From Rhizoclosmatium globosum (lineage: Eukaryota; Chytridiomycota; Chytridiomycetes; Chytridiales; Chytriomycetaceae): 64,000 bases of DNA. Shown here in pieces: positions 33,211 to 46,245 of the stretch. Location: assembly GCA_002104985.1 (NCBI GenBank), contig MCGO01000021.1:186001-250000 (forward strand). The letters run 5' to 3'. Every line of letters begins with the position of its first letter. Position 1 is the stretch's first letter. A program made the translations under genes and the position numbers. The notes under the pieces are model-generated. The model made no database searches, was not told the origin of the DNA, and saw only the letters and a program-made list of their open reading frames with translations.

Positions 33211-36200
33211 ATGAGCTTGAAGCGCGACGACGAGTCCGGTGCGTCCTTATTAATTCATTCAATCCATAGTACTGTAGCTGACCTTCCACCTTGAATCCCC
33301 CTCAACGCCCCTAATCCACTGTTGCCTGCCTCACTCAACCTCAACCAACTCCACCGCACCCTCCAAACAACCACATTCGCATCCACCCAGATCAATCGCT
33401 GTATGCGAACCTGGACAAGAGCACTGTGCTCCAGGAAGCCCGCGTCTTCAACGAGACCCCAATCAATGCCCGCAAATGCAGAGCAACTCTCACAAAGATT
33501 CTCTATCTCATCTACCAGTCAGAGCGTCTGCAAACAAAGGAAGCGACCGAGACTTTCTTCTCAATCACAAAACTGTTCCAGAGCCAGGATGTATGTGTTG
33601 TTTGTCCCCACGTTGTCTCCACCACTGCTATATATTGGACGTGGGAGTTGATTTCAACGATATGAAAATGAAGGAGCAAAACCAAACGAGCCGAATGTGT
33701 TATAAGCGTACAGCACTCTGTTTGGCGTGATGTGTTGGCATTTACTCCTTCAATACACCCCATCTCCTCGTCCCACACCTCTAAACCAACACCAACAGAT
33801 CCCTCTCCGTCAAGCCGTGTACCTTCTAATCAAAGAACTCTCCACCGTCGCCGAAGATGTTATCATGGTCACAGCCTCCCTCTCAAAGGACTTGACAGCC
33901 AAATCCGAAATCTCAAAGGCAAACGCCATCCGCGCCCTCTGCAAAATCACAGACGCCTCCATGATCCAAGGAATCGAGCGTTTCCTCAAACAAGCCATCG
34001 TCGACAAGAACCATGCAATCAGTTCCGCCGCGTTGGTCTCAAGCTTGCATTTGTTTGGAAACTCAAAGGATGTTGTGAGACGATGGGCGAATGAAGTTCA
34101 GGAGAGTGTCAACAGTAAAGGCGGGATTACGCAGTACCATGCTTTGGGTCTGTTGTACCAGATTCGACAGCATGATCGAATGGCGGTGATTAAGCTTGTT
34201 CAGTCGCTTTCTCGTGGGACTTTGAGAAGTCCTTTGGCGTACTGTATGCTTGTTAGATACACTGCCAAGATTATGGATGAAGAGGAAGGGTATGTGTCAT
34301 TCAATTGATTGTTGCTGTATTTCCTTTTCCCCATCTCAAATACTCTCATCTCAGAAACCGTGCCATGTACGAATCTTTGGAAGGCTGGTTGCGTCACCGT
34401 AATGAAATGGTTGTGTACGAAGCTGCTCGTGCAATCTGTAACATGCGGGATGTGACTCCAAAGGAATTGTTCCCTGCTGTCTCGGCCCTTCAATTGATGC
34501 TCGTGTCCCACAAGGCAGCTTGAGATTTGCTGCCATCAGAACCCTCAACAAGTTGGCTCTTTCCAACCCTGCCTCTGTCGCTCCATGCAACTTGGATATG
34601 GAGAACTTGATCACTGACACCAACAGAAGCATTGCGACATACGCTATCACCACCTTGTTGAAGGTGAGCCGTTTTTTTATTTCGTTCATAAAAAACTCAA
34701 AAGAACTATCATCGCAGACTGGAAATGAAGCCAGTGTCGACAGACTCATGAAGCAAATCACTGGATTCATGTCCGAGATCTCAGATGACTTCAAGATCAT
34801 TGTCGTGGATGCCATTCGTTCTTTGTGCCTCAAATTCCCTGCTAAGCAAGGAGTCATGATCAACTTCTTGAGCAACATTTTGCGCGATGAGGGTGGTTAC
34901 GAATTCAAGCGTTCGATTGTGGAGGCTATCTTTGATATTATTTATCACATTCCTGAGGCCAAGGAGTATGGTGCGTATTTTCCTCATATTTCATTTTGGT
35001 ACTAATCCATCCCCCAACCATTAATTAAGCCCTTTCCCACCTCTGTGAGTTTATCGAAGACTGTGAATTCACAAAACTTGCGGTTAGAATTCTGCATCTT
35101 CTTGGTGTGGAAGGACCAAAGAGCGCGACTCCATCTAAATTCATTCGTTACATTTACAACCGAATCATCCTTGAAAATGCCACTGTGAAGGCTGCGGCCG
35201 TCAGTGCCATGGGTCACTTTGCTGTTGAGGTGCCAGAGTTGAGAGAAAGAATCCGTGTCTTGTTGACAAGAGCTCTGGATGATAATGATGACGAAGTCCG
35301 AGACCGTGCGCTTTGTTCTTGAGAGTGACTTCAAGTGAAGAGCTTTGTGAGCGATTCATTGGTTTCGGTGAGTTCTCTCGTATTATCACCCACAGGCTGA
35401 CATATCTTAAAATGAAGGCGAGACTTTCTCATGGCCAACGCTCGAAAATGGACTTGTAAACTACTTGGCGCACCCAGAACTCCAACGTGCTCCATTCGAT
35501 ATTGCTGCTATCCCAACTGTTACCCGTGCTCAGGAGGAAGCGGAAAAGCACGCCAAAAGACTGCCAAACAGGAGAACATTGCTCCTTTGAGCAAGTCTGG
35601 GCCTGCAGCGGCTGTTGCAGCGGCTCAGGGTGCGTCGCTGCTCCAGGATCTGCCGACGCTCAACGTGCTTACGCAGCTGCTATGGAAAAGATTCCAGAGC
35701 TCGCTATGCTTGGAGATATTTTCAAGTCCAGCAAGCCTGTCGAGCTTACTGAGAGTGAGACTGAGTACGTTGTTTCTGTGTTAAGCACTTGTTCAAGAAC
35801 CACTTGGTTTCCAGGTAAATTTGTTTGATGATTTGTGATATGTTTACTGATAATCATTCCAGTTCAACTGCCGCAACACGATCAACGATGTTGTTTTGGA
35901 GAACGTGTCTGTTGCCATGACTGTAGAGGCAACGACGACGAGCTCGCAGCCCACCTGTCACTGGAGGGAACCGTGGCGCCCCTCAACTCGTATACGATGT
36001 CCCAGGAACATCTACGTTGTCTACAAGCGAAACTCGAACGTCACACCTGTCGCCACATTTGGAAACACCCTCAAGTTCGTCGTCAAAGACTGTGACCCAG
36101 CCACTGGCGAAGCCGATGAGGAAGGATACGAGGATGAGTACCTGTTGGAGGACTTGGAACTCACTACTGCGGATTACATCCAGCCCACCTTTGTCTCTGA

Positions 36201-36570
36201 CTTTGGACGTACTTGGGAGCAGGTTGGGCAACAGCATGAGATGGTCGAGGCTTTTGAGCTTTCAGCGATTACTAGTGTGAAGGGTAATTGTGTTAATGAT
36301 TGCACTGTGTCAAGTTTTAACTCTTTTGTGATAGACGCTGTTACCAAGATCATTGATATTCTTGGAATGGAGGCTTGTGACGGTTCATACTCTGTGAAAG
36401 ATAAGGCCACAACACATACGCTCTTGTTGGCGGGAATGTTTGTGGGTGGAATTGGTGCTCTTGTAAGGTGCAGAATGGCTTACGATGCTAGTTCAGGGGT
36501 TACTTTGGAAATTGCTTGTCGATGTGAGGATCCTGAAGTCTGTGAACGGATTGTCAACTCTATTGTTTAA
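33211..36570 (+). CDS. SEC21: coatomer gamma subunit (gamma-COP), frame broken in its 3' half
   Basis: Exons 33211-33238, 33393-33600, 33799-34289, 34355-34673, 34718-34970, 35030-35367, 35418-35814, 35873-36283 and 36335-36570, about 870 residues. The adaptin-like solenoid is clear ([49 protein letters not shown]). The appendage domain follows ([52 protein letters not shown]). Gamma-COP is part of the COPI coat for Golgi-to-ER transport. Single missing bases are needed near 34521, 35317, 35555, 35635, 35781, 35808, 35935, 35990 and 36005, mostly between 35.3 and 36.0 kb. Since gamma-COP is essential in yeast, these are more likely sequence errors than a true pseudogene. Confidence 0.9.
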
Positions 36571-36716
36571 ATCTGTTGATTGGATGTATGGTTTATTTGT
36601 AAAACGTGTATGACTTGGATGTTCACAAAAATGAGGTGTTTGTTTGATGTTTTTCTTTTTTCTTTGTGTTTTTGAATATGGAATAAAATAATCCATTTGT
36701 TCTTGATTAAGACTTG

Positions 36717-39605
36717 AGATTCCCTTCGTCAGACTTCCCGTGTAGAGAATTTGTGTTCATTAAACTAAGGATTGTGTTTTCTACTTCCTTACTGGAAACT
36801 GGTCTAAAGAGTGTCGCTGATGAGTCTAGAGGATTTGGCCTTCACTGTCCATCAAAACCACTACGGGAACGTCAACACTTTTCATACGTCTAATTAAATC
36901 ATTGGTGTTTGTCATATCAGAATTTACACCTATAAATACAATTGAGATTCTTTGGGAACAAGCCAATCCATAAGCATCACACACGTTTGACGACTCAACG
37001 ATATTGTCGAATATGTTTAAACTCGATAGAATTTTAACTAACGTGTGACGGTGAAGTGATGAACTTTCGACAACAAAAGCACTCAGGGAATCACGTCTTA
37101 ATTCAGAACCTTCGTTTCGTGAACTGACACTGTGGTAAGACGCTTCTCTTCTTTCATAATTTATGGGCGTTGTTTTCAATGAGAAGTCTAAACTCGGGCA
37201 CTCAGGCAAGCTATTCAAGAAGGGTATTTTGGGACGGGTGTAAGAACTATTGGAATCAACAGAATTGGTGTACTTTTGAACTGGTTTGTTTTGCGTTGTA
37301 TTAAACATGTTGAGCACTGAAGACAGACTATCTTTTGACATTGGCTTAAGAATTTATACTGGATACCAAGTGAATTCGTTTGTGGTGTATTTGTAGAAGA
37401 GAGGGATGAGGTGACCAGGCCAATAACAAAGATACTACTTTGTTGCAACTTTCCACTTATAACCTAGGAAAAAATTGTGAGAGTGTGATTGAAGTAAAAG
37501 AACCTACATATTCGTTTACTTTCGGCATATCGAGTTCAATGAAAATGATATCGATTTTGTCCGTTTTAATTGTATAGATCGCTTCTTCACAACTAGACGC
37601 TTCCATTATAATAAAATCATAGGTTAGTTCCTTGATCATTCTCTTGAACTCAAGTCGGAACTCATTTGACATATCTGCAACAAGCAATTTTCGTGTTGGC
37701 TGCGCGGGGATGATGTCAGAATTGATAAAAGTTCTGAGTTACTTCTGTCTGGAGCAAAACGATACGGTAGCATATCAACTATTGATTCGCGGTGAATATT
37801 TGCTTTGACATCAAACACTGTTGAGGATGAACGTGAAATGGAAGAATGAACTTTGCTTCCTTGTCGAAGACGTTCAATTAAGTAGCTTACAAACTCATGA
37901 CTATCTATTTGTTGTGATGAGCTGGAGAAGGTGGTACAGACTTCTTCGTTGACCAAAATTTGGCGCCTCACTGCGCCCTTGTGATCAATTGGAATAGATA
38001 TTGTGATCTTGCAGCTGCCTTCGGTACTTAATGTGCCTTTAATCCATTTCGCTGATATTGTACCGCCCATGAGAGTTACCATTGACTTCACAATAGACAT
38101 TTCAAACCCAGTCAGGCGAGAACTCTTCCTATCCTTACAAAACGCGAGGCCAGGTCTGAACAATAGATCCACTTCCTCTGCATTTATTTGAAATCCAGTG
38201 TGAGTCACAGAAATGTTCACGTATTTGGAAGATGAATCAGAACATTTCTTTGTTGTAGTAATATCGAGAGACACATGGGAAATCTGTAAATTTCAAGTTA
38301 TTGGCAATCGATGTAACGCTTGCTTACCGGAAATGCAAATATAACACTGGTAATCAAGAGCAGCTCAAACGCTCCTGAGTCAAAGCGCGTATAAACTTTC
38401 TCTACTTCAATCTGACTCTTGAATCTATTGTCGTCGTCGTGTTGAAGTAACAAACCACGAACAAAAGAAACCGTTCGATAAACCATTTCATCCAACCAAA
38501 TAGACTTCAGATTCAAGGTAATCTGACCTTTAGTCACTGCAGCGTAGTACGTCACGTCGTCTAGTAGAGCAAAGAAAACCACCTTATCACTGAGAGTGCT
38601 CTTGTTGGAGTCGATAGAACAATCAGAATTCATCATGATCTGTCGATCAGAGCAACGTTTTTCATTACTCTCCAAAACGCTTTTGGTGTTTTCACAGAAA
38701 CATAAAAGTTGTTGAGTAAATTGGTATTCGTTTTTCAGCAAATCCGCGGTTGCGAGGAGTTTGTCTTTCTTCAGCTGACAGAGATCTGAATCTAGTACGG
38801 CTGTGTATATGTATATAATTGATAAGTTCTTCCTCAACTCAAAGTCGTCAGTGAATACAGCATTTGCAGTAAATGCACTGATATTGAGAAGCGACGCAGT
38901 TTCAACTCCCAAGAAAATTCCACATCCGACGGCTATAAAACCAATTGCAAAACTAATTGGGATTTGCCAGTTGAAGTTCCTCGCTGCCCATTCTGCGCAT
39001 ACAACAACACCAACAATAAAAAGAGAAGAAAAAAGTCGTTTGAGGTGTAGCGCACAAGATGATTCAATGATGACTTTGAAAAGTGGCAATGATACAATCA
39101 ATCCCAACGTACTGATAGCCCAGTCCCTGAACCATGAGTCAAGGAGCGAAGTTTGCACTGCTTGCTCGTTTTGATAAACGGCTATCCGCAAAACTGATGT
39201 TATGGTGCAAATTAACATGCTTATGGTTGCGAAATGTGTCCATAGGAGAGGCGGGGAAAGGAAATAACACAAAATTGCGACAAGAATGGCTTCCAGGAGG
39301 TCAATCACACATATTCCGAAAATAGACGATTGTCCAGCGTATAGAGAGGCCAAAAACCCGATGAAAAGAAGAAAACGGTAACTTAAAGATCGATTTTTAG
39401 TTGAAAAAAGAATTGCCGCGTGGTATCCGTTTGCAAGCCAAAGTGGAGAGTTGGTTCGGCAGCCAAAAAACAATGTCGTACATCTTGCGAGAGCAAAGGA
39501 TCCTAGCCAACAAGCAACAGCTGTTATAAGCACTGAGGTCGTCGATTTTATCACGAGCGCTTTCTCTTTGCGAAACGTTAAAGGGCAAAGGGAGGAAGCG
39601 AGCAT
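36717..39605 (-). CDS. MASE1-like membrane sensor with degenerate histidine-kinase core and two receiver-like domains (copy A)
   Basis: Exons 39605-38328, 38283-37508 and 37463-36717, about 930 residues. About eight membrane helices form a MASE1-like sensor (NGYHAAILFST; WFRDWAISTLGLIVSLPLF). A DHp-like stretch lacks the H-box histidine. The segment FALLDDVTYYAAVTKGQITL stands where kinases have the DiLdfSkiEaG block, and the ATPase region has lost N, G1 and F boxes (FAFP, THTGFQINAEEV, LFRPGLAF) but keeps SIVKSMVTLMGGTIS. Receiver 1 has Glu (FIELDMP) in place of the phosphorylated Asp. Receiver 2 has Gly there (FIGVNSD). Single bases seem missing near 37705, 37340 and 36835. Compared with copies B and C, it looks like a genuine member with sequencing gaps, or an early pseudogene. 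Confidence 0.75.
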
Positions 39606-39750
39606 TTTCAGACAGAAGAGATTTACGAGATTGGCTCAAAGTAGCAACACATATCCAAATTTTCTGTTTGGTATAAGTAAACTTTATTACTAGAAAAAGC
39701 GAATCTGAGTAATAATACAAAAGAGGGGAAAAAATGACTAAACCATTGAT

Positions 39751-42700
39751 TTACGAGTGAATGCCAACTAATGTTGCGACTGATTCCTTTCGTTTTCCTT
39801 CTTCGTTTATAGCAGTACCGCCGTTGTCTTGGCAGTCCACCTTCAATTCAGGTAAAATTCCTCGAATCGCATTTTCCAATTCTTTACTTGACACTGGTCT
39901 ATAAAGTGTTGCCGACGATTCTAATTTGCACGACCCAGAATTAATGTCCATCAAAGTTATTACTGGAATCCCTTCGTTGCGACACTTTCTAATAATATCA
40001 TTGATGTCTGTTGTGTCTGGATGAACACCAATAAATATCATAGAGAACTTGCGGGCAGAACACAATCGTGAAGCATCTACTTCGTTCGACGCTTCAAAGA
40101 TGTCTTGAAAAATTGTAAACTTTGAGATGGTTTTTACCAGGGTTTGGCGTTGAGGGAACGAGCTTTCCACAACCAAGGCATGTATTAAGTCACGATTCAA
40201 ATCCGATGAGGGTTCTTGATAAAATATGTCAAGAGTTATACTCTGTGGACTGATGCTACCGGAACGGTTTTCGTATATTCTTGGTGTTGACATGAACGAA
40301 AACTCTGACTTCATACTCTCGACAGGCGTTTCCATGCCTATACGCGGTGAAGGAAAAAATGAACTATATAAAGAACGTGAAGGGGATGGAGTTTTCTGGA
40401 TGGGTTTGTTTCGACTGGTGTTGAAAGTTTTCAGGAGTGACATAAGGATTCCTTTGGATATGGGTTTGGTAATAATGTAGTTCAGGCCTAACGGATCTAA
40501 TTGATGCTTTTGGATAGATTCGAGTGCCTCGCATACACCAACGACCGGGACAAATGTGTGTTGAAACTTTCGCAATTCCGCCTTTGTTAGAAGTAAGTGC
40601 ATCAGAGGAAGTGTTTCATCAATAAAACTTACATATTCAGGCAAATTGGGCATAGTCATATCAATAAATACAATGTCAATATTATCCATTATAAGAATCA
40701 CTTCATCGCAGCTGGATGCCTCAAGAACCTCATAATCCGTAGTAAGAGATGTGACAATCCTCTGAAATTCAGAACGAAAATCTTGCGATTTGTCCGCAAT
40801 TAACAATTTTCGTTTTACTTGTTTTTGGGGAAAGCTCAAGATTGATAGTAGTTCTGTGTCGATAGCATTTTCCGATTGAGACAATTCCAAGTTTGAGCTT
40901 CTGAAACTTTTGTTGGATTGGGTATCGAGCTTGACAAAAGAGACCGAAGAATCAGAGACTTGATCAGACGCCATCATCTGCCTCGAGTTCATCAATCGAA
41001 TACGTTCAGTCAACGAATTGAGGTATTCGTTTTTCTCATCGTGAGAATATAAGTTAGAAGAAATGGTAGTGAAGACTTCCATATTCGTTACTACTCTGTC
41101 TGAGTGACATCCCTTCATGTTATTGATTGGAATAGAAATCTTAATAGAACAATTTCCTTCGTCTCCGTGTCCACTCCATGCAGCTGAAATTGTTCCGCTC
41201 ATAAGATTTACAATCGATTTCACAATACTCATTTCAAAACCAGTCAAGTTTGAATTTTGTTCATCCCTGCAAAATGCAAGACATGGTCTGAACAATACGT
41301 CAACGTCTTTGGCACTAATATTGAAGCCCGAATGAGTGATCAAGACTTCCAGCGTAGGTGCAGATTCTTCGTCAATTGTGGTAATCTCAAGAGAAACAAT
41401 AGACCTCTATGCGAGCTATTAAAAATCGAACCGAGTGTCAATAACTTACTGGAAATGCAAATAGTGTGCTTCCAACAAGAACGAGCTGAAAAGCCTCCAA
41501 GTCCAAACATGCAAATACTTTCGCCACACTAATCTGACAACTTACAAATTCAAACCCCCGTTGATTCATCAAGTCTCTAGCGAGAGATGATGCTTCGTTG
41601 ACCAAGTCTTTTAACCAGATATACCTTGAATTCAGTGGAATCTGTCCATTTTCTAATGCTATAAAATAGGTTACGTCATCCAAGAAAGTCAAAAGGCCGA
41701 TTTTGCCTTGAAATATGCTATCTGTATTGCTAACTATACTGCCCGCACTATTTCCACTAGAGTCAAGGGTGTACTTCATTTTTTCACAAAGATGTCCAAG
41801 TTGAGAAATTACACACTGTTCCCTTTCCTGCCCTTCCAAATCCGCTTCTTTTCTTTGGTCTCGCACTTTTTGCTCGAGACCTTGAACGTCGGAGTAAACT
41901 AATATAAGAAACTGCGCGATGATATGGATGAAACAGAGTGATAGATCTGTGGCTTGGTTGAAAATAATGTTTGCTCCCAATCCAAAAAAATTCATGAGTG
42001 ATGCAGTTTCATTTCCAAATACACGCCCGCAAGATATGCTCAACCCCAGGATTGCGAAACTGATCGGAATTTGTAACTTAGGATTTTTTGTAGCCCAAAC
42101 AAAAATCACAACCCCTCCAGTAGCAAAAAGGGCCGAAATACATATTTGAAGATTTTTGAGTAAATGAGTTGCTGGTTTGTGACGTATGGTCCAAATCATT
42201 ACAGTATTGAAAGGTGACATAATGATCAATCCAAACAAACTAATCACCCAGTCTCTAAACCAAATTTCAAGTAGCATGGCGTTGATTTCTTCCTCAATCT
42301 GATAGATCACAGAGCGAGCAAAAGAAGTTCCCAAACAGACAATAACACAAACAGTCAAATAGTTTACCCAGATGAATTTACGTTCTCTATTAAAGGCTAT
42401 CACGACAAGAGCCGATTCGGAGAGATCTATGGCATAAGTTCCAAATTTTGCGAAAATCTGATTGTTCAGTTCAATCGATGCGCCAATGCAGAGCGAGATT
42501 AGAAAGCTCAGTGCAAGACAAGCACGACAATTGATACTGAAGTCATTAGTCGAAAGCAATATGGCGGCATGGTATCCATTGACAATCCAAATTTTGGTGT
42601 TGACTCTGTCTCCACTGACCCATAGTGAAAATCTAGTCAGTGCCAGTGACCCAAACCAATACACAGCTACTGGAATCAAGGATACAAAACTAAGTCGTTG

Positions 42701-42751
42701 AGAAATGAGGAGCTTCAAGACGTCAGTGGGAAGCAGTCGTGTCTTCTCCAT
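39751..42751 (-). CDS. MASE1-like membrane sensor with degenerate histidine-kinase core and two receiver-like domains (copy B)
   Basis: Exons 42751-41460 and 41406-39751, the latter containing a probable 51-bp stop-free intron (40632-40582) at the same place as introns in copies A and C. About 965 residues with no frame breaks. The N-terminal 280 residues hold about eight helices with MASE1 marks (NGYHAAILLST, WFRDWVISLFGLI). The kinase core is degenerate as in copy A (FLDDVTYFIALENGQIPL, FAFP, THSGFNISAKDV, SIVKSIVNLMSGTIS). Receiver 1 is the best preserved of the three: KLLIAD, phospho-acceptor site FIDMTMPNLPEY and the conserved Lys in YIITKPISKG. Receiver 2 has lost its Asp (FIGVHPD) and Lys (LYRPVSS). 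It may act as a membrane signalling scaffold, not as a kinase. Confidence 0.8.
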
Positions 42752-42949
42752 TCTCCGCTAGAATCTGGTGATTTACACGTGAATTTTTTGGCAACGCAGC
42801 CATGAATGAAACGCATTTTCCATTTTCATGACCAACTGAGCGAGTTTCCACTATCTGTTTATTTCCATCGTGCTTTTAAGGGTGCTCTACCGAACAAACA
42901 GCAACAGCGATTAACACTAAAATGACTAGTAAAAATATATTGGTGAATT

Positions 42950-45900
42950 TTACAAATGAAGTCCGACCAATGTTGCAACCGATTCTTTCCGTTTTCCTCC
43001 TTCAGCGACAATAGTCTCACTGTCACGCACCCAGTCTAACTTCGATTCGGGAAGCAATTTGCGTATCACAGATTCCATCTCCTCACTGGATACAGGTCTG
43101 TACAAGGTTGCTGATGAGTCTAATGGATTAGGCATGCATAACTGTTCTGAATCCATCAAAACAACAACAGGAATATCTTCGATTCGACTCCTGCGAATCA
43201 TATCATTGATTTCTGTCATTTCAGGATAAACTCCAATAAATATCATGGAGAACTTTCGGGCGGAGCACAATCGCGCAGCATCCAGTTCGTTGGATGATTC
43301 AAAGATATCTTGAAAAATCCCCAAATTTTGAAGTATTTTAACAAGTGTGTGACGGTGGGGCGAAGAACTCTCTACAACTAAGGCCAAGAGTCTGTTTGTG
43401 TCCAGTGCTTGTTGTTGTGGAAAGATGTGGACGTTTATGCTTTGAGGGCTCATGCTATCGAGTGAATCACATCGCTGCCTGCAAATAATCGGAGTTGATC
43501 GATACGAAAACTCAGAGCTTACGCTTTCTGCTGGAGAGAACGACACCTCCGCATTTGAATATGGTGATGTGGGAGAATACTTTGCGTAAGCCGATTCCCC
43601 ATAGTTATTCTCAAGATCAGATAGCGATTGAGTCTTTTGAAACTGAACGTTTCTACTTGTGTTGAACGTCTTGAGAAGCGACAATAGGATTCCTTTGGAT
43701 ATTGGTTTCGCGATAATATAATTTAGCCCCAAAGCTTTCAATCGATTTTTTTGGATGGCACTGATAGATTGAGTGCCCATTCCAATGACAGAAACGCTGT
43801 TTTGTTGAAACTTACGTCTTTGTGCCTGGAAACAGTAAGATAAGTTCAAGGGTCACAAGAAAAACCAACGTACATATTCCTTCACTTTCGCCATTTCGAG
43901 CTCAATAAATACAATATCAATGCGATCAGTTTCCATAATAAGTATGACTTCATCACAACTGGACGCCTCAAATACTACATAATCCGTTGTTAGATTCTCA
44001 ATCATCTTTTTGAACTCAAGCCGGAATTCTTTTGATGTATCCGCAATCAGCAGTTTGCGCTTTGATTGTAACGGTGAGAAATTCAATATGGATGGGGGCT
44101 CAATATCCACAGCGACTTCAGAAGAAGTAGAACCAGTATTAGACGCAAGCTCAGTTGCTACGTCTCTCCCTGCCCTAATATCAAATTTGAAAGAGGAAGC
44201 ACAAGAATTTGATAACAAATGCGGGAATTTCATCAGCCGAATGCGTTCAGTCAAGGAACTGAGATATTCGTTACTTTCTAGACGTATTGGAAAATCAAGC
44301 ATTGAAGTGCTGACTTCTTTAGTGATTGAAAAGTCGTGCATTGCATCGCTTGCCCGCGAACCAATGATTGGGATTGATATCTTGATTTCACAATAGCCAC
44401 CATGGGCAGCGCCTTCATTCCATGCAGCAGTAATACTTCCGCCCATGAGATTTACCATCGATTTCACAATGGACATTTCTAGACCCGTTAAATTTGAGCT
44501 TTTGCTATCTTTGCAAAATGCGAGACATGGTCGAAACAAAAGATTGACATCCTCTGCGTTGATTTGAAACCCAGAATGAGTGACGGAGATTTCCAAAGTT
44601 AACGGAAATAAATCAGGCGGTGATGGTTCTTCAATTTTGGTTGTGGTGACCTCAAGAGACACATAGGAAGCCTTATGAACGAGAAAGAAATAGTGAAGTG
44701 TTAGAAATGCGATTTTTATCATGAATTTTATCTTACAGGAAACGCGAATAAAGTCGTTCCAATGACGACTCGCTGAAAAGCTTCAGAGTCAAAGCACGCA
44801 AACACTTTAGCTACGTTAACTTGGCTCTGAAAGCGATATGTTGAATCGTCGCCACGTTGATCCATCAAGCCTCGTGCTGCTGATATAGTACGATACACCA
44901 AATCCTTCAACCAAACTGGACGTGGTTGTAACTCGATCTGACCATTCTCCGCTGCTGAGAAGTACGTCATATCGTCCAAAAGGGAAAGAAGCTCAACTTG
45001 ATCTTTTAACAAGCTTTCTGTCGTTTCTATCGAACTATTGGTACTTTTTGGTGCACTTGATTTCGAACATTTACTCTCAAGTAGCGGTTCTCCAGCTCTT
45101 TCCAGTCCGCGTTTCATTTTTTCACAGAGTGTAGCAAGATGATGAATCATCCGGTATTCTGTATCTTGTTCCCGTTTCTGCGATTCCAAACTTGTCTGCG
45201 CCACAGCTGTCTTCAATTTCGTAGCTGCGCTTGTATCGAGAGTTACCACAGCTGAGATTGTAAATGCCAGGAGCTGTGAAATCGTATGTGTATGTATGAC
45301 TTGCTGGTAATCATTGACAATGAGTGGCTGATTGAAAGCAAAATTGGCTAGCAGGCTTGTAAGACTCACAAAAGACGCCGTTTCAAGACCATGAGTAAAC
45401 ACACCAACAAGTGCTGCTAAAAGCGTGAGTATGGCAGTAGGAATCATTGGACTGGTTAGAGCAAGTTTTAGGACCCAAACGATTAATATAGTTGTCCCAG
45501 CGATGAGAAGAGGTATGTAAACAACCGTAGCATACTTCAAGACTTTCCCTTTGACTTCAGGGACAGTGTGATTTTCAAAAATCGCGGCGAAAATCCCCAG
45601 CAACAGAGGTGTCGGCAGAATATTTCCAACAATGCTGAAGCTCCACTCTGTAAACCACAAGCTCATCCAAGTCGATTCGTATGGTTCATTTCTCAAGATA
45701 AAAGTGCGTGCTAGTGATGTACATAAGGTAGTTCCAAAAGTAGCCACAACGTAATTTACTGACATGACCCGCGTCTTGTACACCCACCAACGTGTATCCA
45801 TGTACAGAACTAACAGCGATATTGCAACTGCTTCACATAGGTGAGTCACGCTGATTTCAAACCGTATGAAAATCTCGGAGAATGGATTATAGAGGCCAGC

Positions 45901-46155
45901 AAACAGAGTCCCCAAAAAGCCAAGCGCAAGAAGCCGGCGTTGATTTGCCGAAATGGAGGTTGACAGGAGGATGGCAACATGATATCCGTTCAAGAGCAAG
46001 AGGTTCTTGCCGCCACAAGAGAGTGTAAATCTACTCACTGCGTATGATCCCGCCAAGCAAGATACCAATAAAATCAGCTTTACGATGCTCGTTGTGACCG
46101 TAGACATCAGTCCTTTTGTCGCCGATGTTGATGGTGGTGAAATCCCAAATTTCAT
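42950..46155 (-). CDS. MASE1-like membrane sensor with degenerate histidine-kinase core and two receiver-like domains (copy C)
   Basis: Exons 46155-44737, 44671-43874 and 43825-42950, about 1030 residues, intact in frame. Eight or so helices (NGYHVAILLST; WFTEWSFSIVGNILPTPLLL) form a MASE1-like sensor. A helical linker with HHLATLCEKMKRGLER occupies the DHp position without an H box. LSLLDDMTYFSAAENGQIEL, FAFP, THSGFQINAEDV and SIVKSMVNLMGGSI correspond to degraded kinase boxes. Receiver 1 carries Glu instead of Asp (FIELEMAKV) but keeps the Lys (YIIAKPISKG). Receiver 2 has Gly (FIGVYPE) and Arg (LYRPVSS). It starts 90 bp from the divergent SEN2 gene. The three copies share intron positions, so they arose by tandem duplication of an intron-containing gene. 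Confidence 0.8.
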
Positions 46156-46245
46156 AGAAGTTGGTTTAATTAGAGATTTTCACGGTATAACCTCAGCTCA
46201 TCAGAAGTTTTAAATAATTTAAATCAGAGGAAAAGGGAAAAAGAA

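Noticed and set aside
36717..46155. Active hybrid histidine kinases
   Set aside because: Architecture resembles hybrid kinases, but no H-box histidine, N box or G1 box can be found in any of the three copies, so I do not call them kinases.
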